From positions 310,001 through 374,000 of the forward strand of contig MKVT01000009.1 of the NCBI GenBank assembly GCA_001898935.1: a stretch of 64,000 nucleotides of DNA, in the 5' to 3' direction. Positions within the stretch are counted from its first letter, which is position 1, and each line of letters opens with the position of its first letter. The notes below the pieces were generated by a model. That model worked only from the letters and a program-made list of their open reading frames with translations, had not been told where the DNA came from and searched no databases. Position numbers and translations under genes: made by a program. Source of the DNA: Paludibacter sp. 47-17 (GTDB taxonomy: Bacteria; Bacteroidota; Bacteroidia; Bacteroidales; Paludibacteraceae). Positions 15,931 to 25,309 of this stretch are shown in pieces.

Positions 15931-17970
15931 ATGAAGTCTTATAAACGCACCACGATTACATCGGCCTTGCCCTATGCCAACGGGCCGGTTCATATCGGTC
16001 ATCTTGCCGGAGTATATGTCCCGGCCGATATTTACGCACGCTACCTTCGCCTGAAAAACGAAGAGGTATTGTTTATCGGAGGTTCCGATGAGCATGGAGT
16101 GCCTATAACCATTAAAGCTAAAAAAGAAGGAGTAAGCCCGCAAGATATAGTGGATCGTTACCACGGCATCATCAAAAAATCGTTTGAAGACTTTGGAATT
16201 ACCTTTGATATTTATTCGCGCACCACGTCGAAGACACATCGCGAATTGGCTTCCGAGATTTTCAGGACAATCGATCAAAAGGGAGGATTTATTCAGCAAA
16301 GTTCGGAACAATATTTCGATGAAACGGCCCAACAATTCCTGGCCGACCGCTATATCACCGGGAAATGCCCTCATTGCGGTAACGAGAATGCTTACGGCGA
16401 TCAGTGCGAAGCCTGTGGTACATCGTTGAGTCCCACCGATTTGATCCATCCGAAATCGGCCATCAGCGGTTCGGTGCCGGTAATGCGCGAAACCCGTCAC
16501 TGGTATTTGCCGCTCGACCAGCATGAAGCATGGTTGCGCCGGTGGATCCTGGAAGATCATAAAGAATGGAAACCCAATGTATACGGACAGTGTAAAAGTT
16601 GGCTCGACATGGGTCTTCAGCCCCGGGCAGTGAGCCGCGATTTGGATTGGGGAATCCCTGTTCCTGCCGAAAACGCAGAAGGGAAAGTCTTGTATGTGTG
16701 GTTTGACGCCCCTATCGGCTATATTTCGAACACAAAAGAATTACTGCCCGACAGTTGGGAAAAATGGTGGAAAGAGGAGGACACCCGTCTGATTCATTTT
16801 ATCGGGAAAGACAATATTGTATTTCACTGCATCGTGTTTCCGGCTATGCTGAAGGCCGAAGGAAGCTATATCCTGCCCGAAAATGTACCTGCCAATGAGT
16901 TCCTGAACCTCGAAGGGGATAAAATTTCGACATCGCGTAACTGGGCCGTATGGTTGCATGAGTACCTGGAAGAGTTTCCGGGCAAACAGGATGTGTTGCG
17001 CTATGTGCTCACCGCCAATGCTCCCGAAACCAAGGATAATGATTTTACATGGAAAGATTTCCAGGCACGTAACAACAATGAATTGGTGGCTATATACGGT
17101 AATTTTGTGAACCGTGCGCTGGTACTGACGCAGAAATATTACGACGGAGTAGTGCCGGCTTGTGGCGAACTTACGGATTACGATCTTCGAACGCTGGAAG
17201 AATTCAAGCATGTGAAAACCGATGTAGAGAAACTACTCGACAACTACCGCTTCCGAGATGCGCAAAAAGAAGCCATGAACCTGGCCCGTATCGGTAATAA
17301 GTACCTGGCCGATACCGAACCCTGGAAGCTGGCAAAAACGGATATGACCAGGGTGGCTACTATCATGCACCTGAGTCTGCAGATTGCAGCCAATCTGGCC
17401 ATTGCTTTCGAACCTTTCCTTCCTTTCTCGTCGGAAAAACTACGCAAAATGCTTAATTTAAACACTTTCAGCTGGAACGACCTGGGTAAAACCGACTTAC
17501 TTCCGGCAGGAGCGAAATTAGGTGCTCCCGAGCTCTTGTTCGACAAAATTGAAGACCAGGTGATTGACGCACAAATCCAAAAACTGATGGACACCAAAAA
17601 GGCAAACGAGGTTGCTACCTGGAAACCCGCGGAAATAAAACCGGCGGTAAGTTTCGATGATTTTCTGAAAACGGACATCCGGGTAGGAACGGTATTGGAT
17701 TGTGTGAAGGTTCCAAAATCGGACAAACTCTTGCAATTCCGCATTGCCGACGGGATAAACGAGCGTACGATTTTATCGGGGATAGCCGCTTATTACCCCG
17801 ATCCTTCGGCGCTCATCGGTACACAGGTTTGCTTTATTGCCAATTTTGAACCACGAAAGTTAAGAGGTATTTTCAGTGAGGGGATGATTTTATCGGCCGA
17901 AGATGCCGATGGAAAGCTGGTTCTTATTCAACCCTCGGCCACAGTTACCAATGGAGTAGAAGTGAAATAA
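15931..17970 (+). CDS. metG: methionyl-tRNA synthetase
   Basis: Charges tRNA-Met with methionine. The 679-residue class I synthetase has the HIGH motif at residues 21-24, a four-cysteine zinc knuckle (CPHCG to CEACG), the KMSKS counterpart KISTS, and a C-terminal EMAP/Trbp111-type tRNA-binding domain (from about residue 570, [10 protein letters not shown]). The ATG at 15931 is preferred over an in-frame upstream codon because the conserved [15 protein letters not shown] starts there and the -7 box would otherwise overlap the coding region. It leads a plus-strand run with yjbR, dtd and pssA. Confidence 0.96.
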   Translation: MKSYKRTTITSALPYANGPVHIGHLAGVYVPADIYARYLRLKNEEVLFIGGSDEHGVPITIKAKKEGVSPQDIVDRYHGIIKKSFEDFGITFDIYSRTTSKTHRELASEIFRTIDQKGGFIQQSSEQYFDETAQQFLADRYITGKCPHCGNENAYGDQCEACGTSLSPTDLIHPKSAISGSVPVMRETRHWYLPLDQHEAWLRRWILEDHKEWKPNVYGQCKSWLDMGLQPRAVSRDLDWGIPVPAENAEGKVLYVWFDAPIGYISNTKELLPDSWEKWWKEEDTRLIHFIGKDNIVFHCIVFPAMLKAEGSYILPENVPANEFLNLEGDKISTSRNWAVWLHEYLEEFPGKQDVLRYVLTANAPETKDNDFTWKDFQARNNNELVAIYGNFVNRALVLTQKYYDGVVPACGELTDYDLRTLEEFKHVKTDVEKLLDNYRFRDAQKEAMNLARIGNKYLADTEPWKLAKTDMTRVATIMHLSLQIAANLAIAFEPFLPFSSEKLRKMLNLNTFSWNDLGKTDLLPAGAKLGAPELLFDKIEDQVIDAQIQKLMDTKKANEVATWKPAEIKPAVSFDDFLKTDIRVGTVLDCVKVPKSDKLLQFRIADGINERTILSGIAAYYPDPSALIGTQVCFIANFEPRKLRGIFSEGMILSAEDADGKLVLIQPSATVTNGVEVK

Positions 17971-18002
17971 GCCCACGGCCGGCGTGATATGATCGATGCC
18001 TT

Positions 18003-18356
18003 ATGAACGTTGAAGAACTGCGCGAATATTGCCTGAGCCGAAAAGGAACTACCGAATGTTTTCCTTTCGACGAAGTGACCCTGGTGTTTAAAGTACTGGG
18101 TAAAATGTTTGCATTGATCCCGCTTGACGACCCCGAGCTCCGGATTGCCTTGAAATGCGACCCGGATAGAGCGCTACAGCTCAGGGAGCAATACAGTGCA
18201 ATCACTCCTGCTTTTCATTTCAATAAAAAATACTGGAATTCGGTCTTAATCTCTCCTTCCATTTCACGAACCTTACTGGAAGAGCTCATCGATCATTCGT
18301 ACGATGAGGTAGTCGCTAAACTTCCCCGGAAGCTAAAGGAGGAATTATGCGGGTAG
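18003..18356 (+). CDS. MmcQ/YjbR family protein
   Basis: A 117-residue protein of the MmcQ/YjbR family. It begins with VEELREYCLSRKGTTECFPF and contains the characteristic KVLGKMFAL, LKCDP and FNKKYWNSV segments. Members adopt a CyaY-like fold and some have been proposed to bind DNA, but the cellular role is unsettled. Its last 10 bases overlap dtd, so the two are translationally coupled or at least cotranscribed with metG. Confidence 0.85.
   Translation: MNVEELREYCLSRKGTTECFPFDEVTLVFKVLGKMFALIPLDDPELRIALKCDPDRALQLREQYSAITPAFHFNKKYWNSVLISPSISRTLLEELIDHSYDEVVAKLPRKLKEELCG
18335..18342 (+). promoter_or_regulatory. canonical Shine-Dalgarno for dtd
   Basis: AAAGGAGG ends 4 bases before the dtd ATG at 18347, inside the 3' end of the yjbR gene. 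Strong Shine-Dalgarno sequences are uncommon in Bacteroidota, so this one decides the dtd start and may support internal re-initiation. Confidence 0.6.
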
Positions 18357-18799
18357 TAATACAACGGGTGAAAGAAGCTTCGGTAAGCGTAGAGAGCCGC
18401 ATTACAGGTTCTATTGGCACCGGCTTATTGATATTGCTCGGTATCGAGCACGACGACAATGAGGAAGATTGTGAATGGTTGTGCAACAAAATGGTACAAC
18501 TGAGGATTTTCGATGACGAAAACGGTGTTATGAACCGGTCGGTGCTGGAGATTGACGGCTCCATACTCGTAGTGAGCCAGTTCACCCTGCATGCTTCAAC
18601 GCGAAAGGGCAATCGCCCCTCATACATACGGGCGGCACGACCCGAGCAAGCTATCGCTTTGTACGAAAAACTGTGTGCCAGATTGGAGGAGATCACGGAA
18701 AAGAAAGTAGCCACAGGCGAATTTGGGGCCGACATGCAGGTTTCGCTCATCAACGATGGACCTGTAACGATTCTGATGGACAGTAAAAACAAAGAATAA
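18347..18799 (+). CDS. dtd: D-aminoacyl-tRNA deacylase
   Basis: Hydrolyses D-amino acids (and Gly on tRNA-Ala) from mischarged tRNAs. The 150-residue protein has both signature motifs of DTD: VSQFTL, which bears the active-site residues, and NDGPVT near the C-terminus, which holds the chirality-checking Gly-Pro. The start RVVIQRVKEASV is typical. It overlaps the yjbR gene and is followed 11 bases later by pssA. Its placement downstream of metG fits a translation quality role. Confidence 0.95.
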   Translation: MRVVIQRVKEASVSVESRITGSIGTGLLILLGIEHDDNEEDCEWLCNKMVQLRIFDDENGVMNRSVLEIDGSILVVSQFTLHASTRKGNRPSYIRAARPEQAIALYEKLCARLEEITEKKVATGEFGADMQVSLINDGPVTILMDSKNKE

Positions 18800-18810
18800 C
18801 GATACCACGC

Positions 18811-19479
18811 ATGAAACTGACCCGACATATACCGAATTTCATCACCACTCTCAATCTGTTTTCGGGGAGTGTAGCCATCTATTTTGCCTTTCAGGGCAAT
18901 TTTGAATTCGCATTTTTTGCGGTATTGCTGGCAGCCCTGTTCGATTTTATGGATGGCTTTGCAGCCCGGCTGTTGAAAGCCTACTCTCCCATGGGAAAAG
19001 AACTCGACTCGCTGGCCGATGTTCTCAGTTTTGGAATGGCTCCCGGAGCCATTGCCTTTTCATTGTTGGAACAAAGCGCTTTCCCCGGCTGGATTCGTTT
19101 TGCCGGATTTATTATTCCGGTATTTTCGGCACTCAGGCTGGCAAAATTTAATATTGACGAGCGCCAGACCGAGAGTTTTTTAGGAATGCCAACACCGGCC
19201 AATGCTATTTTCTGGGTGGGCATCAGCTACTCTTTTTCGGGATTTTTTATTCAAAACCCCTGGCTCATCCTGCTGGCATTGGTGGTTCTATCGGGCTTAT
19301 TGGTATCCGAAATCCCGATGCTTTCTTTAAAATTCAAAGGATTCAGCTGGTCGAACAACAGCAGAAAGTATATTCTTCTCGCAGGTTGTATTGTCATACT
19401 GGTATTTTTGGGCCTCGATGCCTTTGGAATCATCATCCTGTGGTACCTGGCCAACGCTATCCCCGATTTATTGAAGTGA
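18811..19479 (+). CDS. pssA: CDP-diacylglycerol-serine O-phosphatidyltransferase
   Basis: Makes phosphatidylserine, the precursor of phosphatidylethanolamine, in the inner membrane. The 222-residue polytopic protein carries the complete CDP-alcohol phosphotransferase motif: D48-G49, A52-R53, G62, D66 and D70. The N-terminal HIPNFITTLNLFSG is typical of bacterial type II PssA. The end overlaps thiL, which comes from the opposite strand, by 12 bases. A psd decarboxylase gene is not in the window. Confidence 0.92.
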   Translation: MKLTRHIPNFITTLNLFSGSVAIYFAFQGNFEFAFFAVLLAALFDFMDGFAARLLKAYSPMGKELDSLADVLSFGMAPGAIAFSLLEQSAFPGWIRFAGFIIPVFSALRLAKFNIDERQTESFLGMPTPANAIFWVGISYSFSGFFIQNPWLILLALVVLSGLLVSEIPMLSLKFKGFSWSNNSRKYILLAGCIVILVFLGLDAFGIIILWYLANAIPDLLK

Positions 19480-20493
19480 ATTCCAGCCCTGCGCCTGTAA
19501 TGCGATCTCTTCCCCTTCGCGGCCGATCAGGTGCAATCCCAGTTCGGGCTTGGTAATATGACCTACAATATTAATTCCTTCGAGCGGTATAATTTTCTCG
19601 TAATCGTTTATCGACACCGTGAACAACAACTCATAATCCTCTCCTCCGTTCAGCGCAGCAGTCACAATGCTCATATTCAACTCTTCGGCCATTAGTGCAG
19701 CCTGATAACTGATTGGAATTTTATCTTCATAAACACGGCATCCGGTATTACTTTGCGAACAAATATGCATTAACTCCGACGAAAGACCATCCGAAATATC
19801 CATCATGGAAGTAGGAACAATACCGGCTTTCTCCAGCGTTTCGATGATATCTTTACGGGCTTCCGGCTTCAGCTGACGTTGCAGGATATAATCTTTTCCT
19901 TCAAAATCGGGTTGAACCTGATCGTTACCCGAAAATGCAATTTTTTCGCGCTCCAGCAACTGCAATCCCATATAAGCCGATCCCAGGTCGCCGGTAACAC
20001 AAATCAAATCGGTAGGCTGAGCACCACTGCGCAGTACTATTTTATCTTTTGAGGCTTCTCCGATACAGGTAATACTGATGGTTAGCCCGGTAAGCGAAGC
20101 CGAGGTGTCGCCACCTACCAGGTCGACACCATAGTGCTGGCAGGCCACCGACAAACCTTCGTAAATCTGCTCCAGATCCTCCACCGAAAAACGTTTTGAA
20201 ACGCCAAGCGAGACTGTAATTTGTTTCGGACGTCCGTTCATCGCGTAAATATCCGAAAAATTGACAACGGCGGCCTTATAGCCCAGGTGTTTAAGCGGCA
20301 CATACACCAGGTCGAAATGTACCCCTTCGAGCAACAGATCCGTAGTTACCAGCACCTGCTTAGTTCCATAATCGAGAATGGCCGCATCATCGCCCACTCC
20401 CTTCACAGTCGAAGCATTTGTTATCGGAAACTTTTCGGTCAGCCGGCGTATCAATCCAAACTCACCCAATGCAGCTATTTCTGTTCTTGACAT
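19468..20493 (-). CDS. thiL: thiamine-monophosphate kinase
   Basis: Phosphorylates thiamine monophosphate to thiamine pyrophosphate. The 341-residue protein shows the ThiL hallmarks: GEFGLIRRLT near the start, VGDDAAILDYG (ATP/Mg site), TTDLLLEGVHFD, VSLGVSK, VGGDTSAS, TGDLG and GGEDYELLFTV. The ATG at 20493 lies 2 bases after the rpiB stop and is preferred to a TTG three codons upstream that would overlap rpiB. It is the last gene of the purD-regulator-rpiB-thiL run. No thiamine riboswitch is visible. Confidence 0.95.
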   Translation of the reverse strand: MSRTEIAALGEFGLIRRLTEKFPITNASTVKGVGDDAAILDYGTKQVLVTTDLLLEGVHFDLVYVPLKHLGYKAAVVNFSDIYAMNGRPKQITVSLGVSKRFSVEDLEQIYEGLSVACQHYGVDLVGGDTSASLTGLTISITCIGEASKDKIVLRSGAQPTDLICVTGDLGSAYMGLQLLEREKIAFSGNDQVQPDFEGKDYILQRQLKPEARKDIIETLEKAGIVPTSMMDISDGLSSELMHICSQSNTGCRVYEDKIPISYQAALMAEELNMSIVTAALNGGEDYELLFTVSINDYEKIIPLEGINIVGHITKPELGLHLIGREGEEIALQAQGWNSLQ

Positions 20494-20495
20494 TC

Positions 20496-20945
20496 TTAAC
20501 AAGGTATTTTATCGATTCTATTTTGATGTCTTCCTCCTTCAAAATCAGTAGAAAAGAAAACATCGATCATTTCAAAAGCCAGTTCTTCGGAAACAAAACG
20601 GGCCGGGAGGGACAGCACATTTGCATTATTATGCAGGCGGGCCAGGCGGGCGATTTCAGGAGTCCAGCAAAGTCCGGCACGAATACCGGCATGTTTGTTC
20701 ACCGTCATACTGATCCCGTTGCCGCTGCCGCATATAGAAATCCCAAAGTCAAATTCACCCGTTTCAACAGCCGAAGCCATGGGGTGGGCATAATCGGGAT
20801 AATCGGAGCTTTCCGGCGAAAAAGCACCAAAATCCCTGATCGATTTGATGGCTTTTGCCTGCAGATAGGCCATTACTTTCTGTTTCAATTCGTAGCCGGC
20901 ATGGTCGCTGCAAATTGCGATAGTTAGTTCATTTAATTGCTTCAT
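20496..20945 (-). CDS. rpiB: ribose 5-phosphate isomerase B
   Basis: Interconverts ribose 5-phosphate and ribulose 5-phosphate in the pentose phosphate pathway. The 149-residue protein has the ICSDHAGYELK start (D14, H15), the active-site cysteine in CGSGNG (72-77) and the NVLSLPARF segment. Length matches the RpiB/LacAB family. The gene follows the sigma-54 activator gene by 11 bases and is upstream of thiL. Confidence 0.93.
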   Translation of the reverse strand: MKQLNELTIAICSDHAGYELKQKVMAYLQAKAIKSIRDFGAFSPESSDYPDYAHPMASAVETGEFDFGISICGSGNGISMTVNKHAGIRAGLCWTPEIARLARLHNNANVLSLPARFVSEELAFEMIDVFFSTDFEGGRHQNRIDKIPC

Positions 20946-20956
20946 ATCGGGGTAGT

Positions 20957-22108
20957 TTATGCAAACAGTTCAACATCGTTAGCAGAGATGACGGGTCCGC
21001 AGAGAATAATCAGCCGCTCCACCACATTGCGAAGCTCACGGATATTGCCCGTCCAGTCGTTTGTCTTCATCAGCTCAACAGCTTCCGTCCGGAAGCTTTT
21101 CACCGGAATACCTTGTTCGGAACAGATAAGAGCCGTAAAATGTTCGATCAGCAGCGGAATATCCTCCTTACGCTCCCGTAAAGGGGGCACATAAATGGGA
21201 ATTACATTGAGGCGGTGATAGAGGTCTTCGCGAAAATTGCCTTTTTCAATTTCCTCCTTGATATTCTTATTCGTAGCAGCAAACACCCGCACATTGACTT
21301 TAATACTTTTATCGCTCCCGACCCGGGTAAGTTCACTTTCCTGAAGCACCCGCAATACTTTGGTTTGTGCCGATAAGCTCATATCACCTATTTCGTCGAG
21401 GAAAATGGTCCCGCCATCGGCTTGCTCAAACTTACCGATCCGTTGTTTAATCGCCGATGTAAACGACCCTTTTTCGTGACCGAACAATTCGCTCTCAATC
21501 AATTCGGAAGGAATGGCAGCACAGTTCACTTCCACAAAAGGCGCATGGGCCCGGTTACTTTGTTCGTAGAGCAAGCGGGCTACCACTTCTTTCCCGGTTC
21601 CATTTTCACCGGTAATGAGCACCCGGGCATCGGTAGGCGCCACTTTTTCGATCATTTCGCGAACTTTGTTGATTGCAGGCGACTGGCCAATCATCCGGTA
21701 TTTCCCCGAAACCTTCTTACGCAACACTTTCGTTTCGCTAACGAGCACCGATTTATCGAGTGCGTTGCGGACGGTGATCAGCAAGCGATTGAGGTCCACC
21801 GGTTTTTCGATAAAATCGAACGCTCCCTTTTTGATGGATTCAACAGCCGTTTCGATGGAACCATGCCCAGAAATCATCACCACCGGGGCATCGATTTCTT
21901 TTTCTTTCAGTTGCTGAAGCAGCTCCATCCCATCCATTTCGGGCATTTTAATATCCGAAAAGATCAGGTCGAAAGGCTGTGAAAGCGCCATTTCGAGTCC
22001 TTCTCGGCCATTCCCGGCCAGCGAAATTTTATGTTTCTCGAACTCCAGAATATCTTTCATGGTGTTGCGGATACTCCGTTCATCGTCGATTATCAGAATC
22101 TTTGCCAT
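20957..22108 (-). CDS. sigma-54-dependent response regulator lacking a DNA-binding domain
   Basis: A 383-residue NtrC-type protein. The receiver domain (1-120) has the phosphoacceptor D52 ([10 protein letters not shown]) and the conserved KP pair. The AAA+ domain (about 140-375) has Walker A GENGTGKE, Walker B IFLDEIGD and a sigma-54-contact loop reading GSFTSA instead of the usual GAFTGA. The protein ends about 20 residues after [12 protein letters not shown], with no Fis-type helix-turn-helix. It may therefore act from solution or bind through a partner. ATG 22108 is preferred to an upstream TTG that overlaps purD. The sensor kinase is not adjacent. Confidence 0.88.
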   Translation of the reverse strand: MAKILIIDDERSIRNTMKDILEFEKHKISLAGNGREGLEMALSQPFDLIFSDIKMPEMDGMELLQQLKEKEIDAPVVMISGHGSIETAVESIKKGAFDFIEKPVDLNRLLITVRNALDKSVLVSETKVLRKKVSGKYRMIGQSPAINKVREMIEKVAPTDARVLITGENGTGKEVVARLLYEQSNRAHAPFVEVNCAAIPSELIESELFGHEKGSFTSAIKQRIGKFEQADGGTIFLDEIGDMSLSAQTKVLRVLQESELTRVGSDKSIKVNVRVFAATNKNIKEEIEKGNFREDLYHRLNVIPIYVPPLRERKEDIPLLIEHFTALICSEQGIPVKSFRTEAVELMKTNDWTGNIRELRNVVERLIILCGPVISANDVELFA

Positions 22109-22119
22109 ATGCGTCGAGC

Positions 22120-23388
22120 TCAAAGGTCAAAACCAATATCGGGACGAAAGTACTGTCCTTCATACTTAATTTTACCGGCATTGGCATAGGATATAGCCAG
22201 CGCCTCCTCTTTAGAAGCTCCGTATGAACTGATGGCCAGCACACGACCGCCGTTGGTTACCAGCCGGCCATCCGCCAGCGCGGTTCCTGCATGAAATACG
22301 ATGCTGTCGTTCACCGCATCGAGCCCCGTAATGGGTTTCCCTTTTTGGTAAGCTTCCGGATATCCTCCCGAAACCTGCATCACGGTAACCGCAGTACGAT
22401 CGTCAATCTCCACCACTTTATCGGCCAACGACCCATCGGCAACACCCTGGAGCAACTCTACCAGGTCCGATTTCAACCGCAGCATTACCACCTCGGTCTC
22501 AGGATCTCCCATGCGGGCATTATATTCAATCACCATCGGCTCGCCATCGACCTTGATAAGGCCGAAAAAGATAAAACCTTTGTAGATAATACCTTCCGAA
22601 TACAACCCTTCCACCGTGGGTCGAATAATGCGATCTTCCACTTTTTGCATGAATACGGCATCGGCAAAAGGGACAGGCGACACAGCCCCCATCCCTCCGG
22701 TATTCAAACCGGTATCTCCCTGTCCGATACGCTTATAATCCTTGGCTTCGGGCAAAATCTTATAGCTTTTACCATCGGTAATCACAAATACCGAACATTC
22801 GATCCCCGACAGGAACTCCTCGATCACTACGGTAGTGCCTGCTGCTCCGAACTTTCCGCTCAGCATAGCCTTCAGTTCCTCCACAGCCTCCTCCAGATCG
22901 TTCAGAATCAACACGCCCTTACCGGCTGCCAGTCCATCCGCTTTTAACACGTACGGAGCTTTCAGCATGGAAAGGAATTCAATCCCTTCCGCCATCGTAT
23001 CGGCAGTGACGCTTTTATATCCGGCGGTAGGAATACCATGGCGCATCATAAACTGTTTCGAAAAATCCTTACTCCCTTCCAGTTGCGCGGCAATTTTGTT
23101 GGGCCCCACAACCGGAACGGAGCATAGAACTTCATCGTTACCGAAAAAATCGGCAATTCCTTTCACCAGCGGGTCTTCGGGCCCCACAACCACCAGATCG
23201 ACAGCATGTTGTACAACCAACGCCTTGAGCGCCGGAAAATCGTCGGCGGCCACAGGCAAATTAATTCCCAGCGAAGCTGTACCCGGATTCCCCGGAGCGC
23301 AATACAATTGCTTCACCAACCGACTCTGTCTGATTTTCCATGCCAACGCATGCTCCCGGCCTCCCGACCCGATAAGAAGTATATTCAT
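22120..23388 (-). CDS. purD: phosphoribosylamine-glycine ligase
   Basis: Catalyses the second step of de novo purine synthesis, joining glycine to phosphoribosylamine with ATP. The 422-residue ATP-grasp enzyme has the [13 protein letters not shown] start, the [10 protein letters not shown] segment, [11 protein letters not shown] (ATP-binding) and [12 protein letters not shown]. It heads the minus-strand run purD, response regulator, rpiB, thiL; purD and rpiB both relate to ribose-phosphate metabolism. A good promoter lies just upstream. Confidence 0.96.
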   Translation of the reverse strand: MNILLIGSGGREHALAWKIRQSRLVKQLYCAPGNPGTASLGINLPVAADDFPALKALVVQHAVDLVVVGPEDPLVKGIADFFGNDEVLCSVPVVGPNKIAAQLEGSKDFSKQFMMRHGIPTAGYKSVTADTMAEGIEFLSMLKAPYVLKADGLAAGKGVLILNDLEEAVEELKAMLSGKFGAAGTTVVIEEFLSGIECSVFVITDGKSYKILPEAKDYKRIGQGDTGLNTGGMGAVSPVPFADAVFMQKVEDRIIRPTVEGLYSEGIIYKGFIFFGLIKVDGEPMVIEYNARMGDPETEVVMLRLKSDLVELLQGVADGSLADKVVEIDDRTAVTVMQVSGGYPEAYQKGKPITGLDAVNDSIVFHAGTALADGRLVTNGGRVLAISSYGASKEEALAISYANAGKIKYEGQYFRPDIGFDL

Positions 23389-23412
23389 GTTTTACAGCAT
23401 TTTTTTCTTCTG

Positions 23413-23443
23413 CAAAAGTAATACTTTATCGGTGGTTTTGCAA
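23413..23443 (-). promoter_or_regulatory. promoter of the purD operon
   Basis: On the minus strand TTG (23443-23441), a 20-base spacer and TACTTTTG (23420-23413) match the Bacteroidota -33/-7 pattern, 25 bases before purD. The -33 part overlaps the 3' end region of the upstream AraC gene. Confidence 0.55.
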
Positions 23444-24058
23444 TTAACTTTCATCATCTTCCTTCGACTTATTATCCAATAACCTTTTCTTCCATTCCCG
23501 AAATGTACATCCGGTATTCGCCTTCACCACCCTCACCATCGTCGAAATCGAATTAAAACCACAAAGCTGTACAAGTTCTTCCCGTGTTAAATTCGGATTT
23601 TTGATCAGCTGTCGCATTAATTCGCTAAAACGATGATCGTTGATGTATCTTTTAAAACTTTTACGGTGTTCTTCGTTAATAACCCTCGACATATAGGTGC
23701 GGTTAGTGCCCAGTTCGCAGGCCAGCGTATCAAGTTTAACATAAGGATCGATATAACGCTTTTGATTTACCATGGCATATTCAACTCTTGATCGTACTGA
23801 GTTCATAGCTCTTTCGTGTCTTGAAGTTTTCATGTCTGAATTAGTTTTTGTTATGTTTATTACTCGGGGTTTACGCAGATAAATATGACGACGTATTATC
23901 CTTTTCCCTGCTTTGGTATTGGCAGGGCCCCATTGATCACTAAAGAGATTGTTTGAAAATGACGTATTTGCCCCGGTTGTGAAATACCTGATCTTCACAA
24001 TGACAACTACTGCAATTAATAGAAACAGGACTATAACATACATAAATTTCAATTCCAT
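23444..24058 (-). CDS. membrane-tethered AraC-family regulator without a sensor domain
   Basis: A 204-residue protein. The N-terminus has one transmembrane helix (about 6-22, VIVLFLLIAVVVIVK) flanked by positive residues on the C-terminal side, which places the rest in the cytoplasm. A basic linker of about 80 residues precedes a C-terminal double helix-turn-helix (about 105-200) with the LACELGTNRTYMSRVI and LCGFNSISTMVRVVK helices of the AraC family. Larger Bacteroidota relatives carry TPR repeats before the membrane helix; here they are missing. It is the last gene of a four-gene minus-strand cassette. Its target genes are unknown but may include that cassette. Confidence 0.8.
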   Translation of the reverse strand: MELKFMYVIVLFLLIAVVVIVKIRYFTTGANTSFSNNLFSDQWGPANTKAGKRIIRRHIYLRKPRVINITKTNSDMKTSRHERAMNSVRSRVEYAMVNQKRYIDPYVKLDTLACELGTNRTYMSRVINEEHRKSFKRYINDHRFSELMRQLIKNPNLTREELVQLCGFNSISTMVRVVKANTGCTFREWKKRLLDNKSKEDDES

Positions 24059-24061
24059 TTC

Positions 24062-25309
24062 TTAAAAAGTAAAACAATAAGCATTATGCAATCCAAATAA
24101 AAACAATTTTTTATCCTTTATGCCAGGCTTACAGCCTGTTGAAAAACCATTTTTTTCTCTTCCCGGTGAAGTAGAAAAAGTGCGAACGATATTACCCGTG
24201 TACTGATCCAATACAACTGCTTCACCACAATGCGTAACCACAAATAAATAGGGCGTAGACCCGCTTGCATTTGCGCATTCAATTTGGCGTTCATACAGTA
24301 ATCGGCCCGAACCGGCCCCTAATGCAGCGCAGGTACGGTGCCCCCATAAAAAAACAACGGAATCCTGCACCAGCAGGCCTGGCTTCATATCATCCATTGG
24401 AACCTGAGGAAAATACTGCCAACGCAAACGGTCTTTTTCAAGATCGATACATCCAGCCGAACGACCGCAGGTATAATAGATCATCGAATTACGCAGAACA
24501 GCATAATTCACATTCAGGTTATAATCCCGCCCGACAGTTTTCTGATACCCGATCGAACCTGTTTCGGCATTCACAAGTACCATACGCAATTCCGTACGGG
24601 CGGGTGCATAATCGGCCACTCCCAGTAACAGAAAAAGCTTTCCGTCGATTTCGTACAGTTGTAATTCGCGAGTTGTGACTTCTAATCGGCCCGAAGGATG
24701 ACTCGGAGCCAACCGGACTATACGGGCCGTATCGCCGGTAGCAATATCCAACTTATACACATAGGAGGCGTGTTCGTCCTCTTGTACAAACCAGGCATTG
24801 CTCCCTTTTCCTGCAACATCCCTGCACGAGAACCGCGACACTGCCGGTGGCATATCGATGAGATCCAGCTTTTGACCTTCATTCAAATCGAGTATCAATA
24901 TCCTGTCGTTACCCGCATACGGACTAAAAGCCGACATTTTGGTTACTAAGCGGGATTGATACAGATAGGGCTTACCATCAAAATAATAAGGTTCATCGGC
25001 ATGAAACTGAGAGGGAAATGTCCACAATATGCTTCCCGACTGCACATCCAGAGCATGCAAACGATTATCTTCCCCCGTATGATCGGTGAAAATCGTCGAA
25101 TGAAACAAAACCTTATTATTCACTACCGGCAACCCAATCATTCCTTCATTGTATATGCCTGCATTTCCAGGTAACCGAACCGACCACAGCATACTGCTTG
25201 ATACGGGTTCGTCGTGGTTGGCCGATGGCGGCAACTCAGGGGTGCATGCCACACCACCGAGCAACACGTTCATCAACCAACCGACAATCTGTTTACTGGG
25301 CAAAGGCAT
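24062..25309 (-). CDS. PQQ-type beta-propeller protein, probably exported
   Basis: A 415-residue protein with repeated beta-propeller blades of the PQQ/quinoprotein type (for example RLHALDVQSGSILWTF, LVNAETGSIGYQKTVG and VVLDQYTGNIVRTF). No methanol dehydrogenase catalytic motifs are present, so it is more likely a binding scaffold than an enzyme. The N-terminus is short and hydrophobic with a weak lipobox (GGVAC, about 18-22), suggesting a lipoprotein. Its first 17 bases overlap the end of the esterase gene, implying coupled expression. Function unknown. Confidence 0.7.
   Translation of the reverse strand: MPLPSKQIVGWLMNVLLGGVACTPELPPSANHDEPVSSSMLWSVRLPGNAGIYNEGMIGLPVVNNKVLFHSTIFTDHTGEDNRLHALDVQSGSILWTFPSQFHADEPYYFDGKPYLYQSRLVTKMSAFSPYAGNDRILILDLNEGQKLDLIDMPPAVSRFSCRDVAGKGSNAWFVQEDEHASYVYKLDIATGDTARIVRLAPSHPSGRLEVTTRELQLYEIDGKLFLLLGVADYAPARTELRMVLVNAETGSIGYQKTVGRDYNLNVNYAVLRNSMIYYTCGRSAGCIDLEKDRLRWQYFPQVPMDDMKPGLLVQDSVVFLWGHRTCAALGAGSGRLLYERQIECANASGSTPYLFVVTHCGEAVVLDQYTGNIVRTFSTSPGREKNGFSTGCKPGIKDKKLFLFGLHNAYCFTF

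Noticed and set aside
15691-16560. Minus-strand open frame through the metG start region
   Set aside because: Mostly antisense to metG; only its distal part lies in the intergenic GC-rich stretch.
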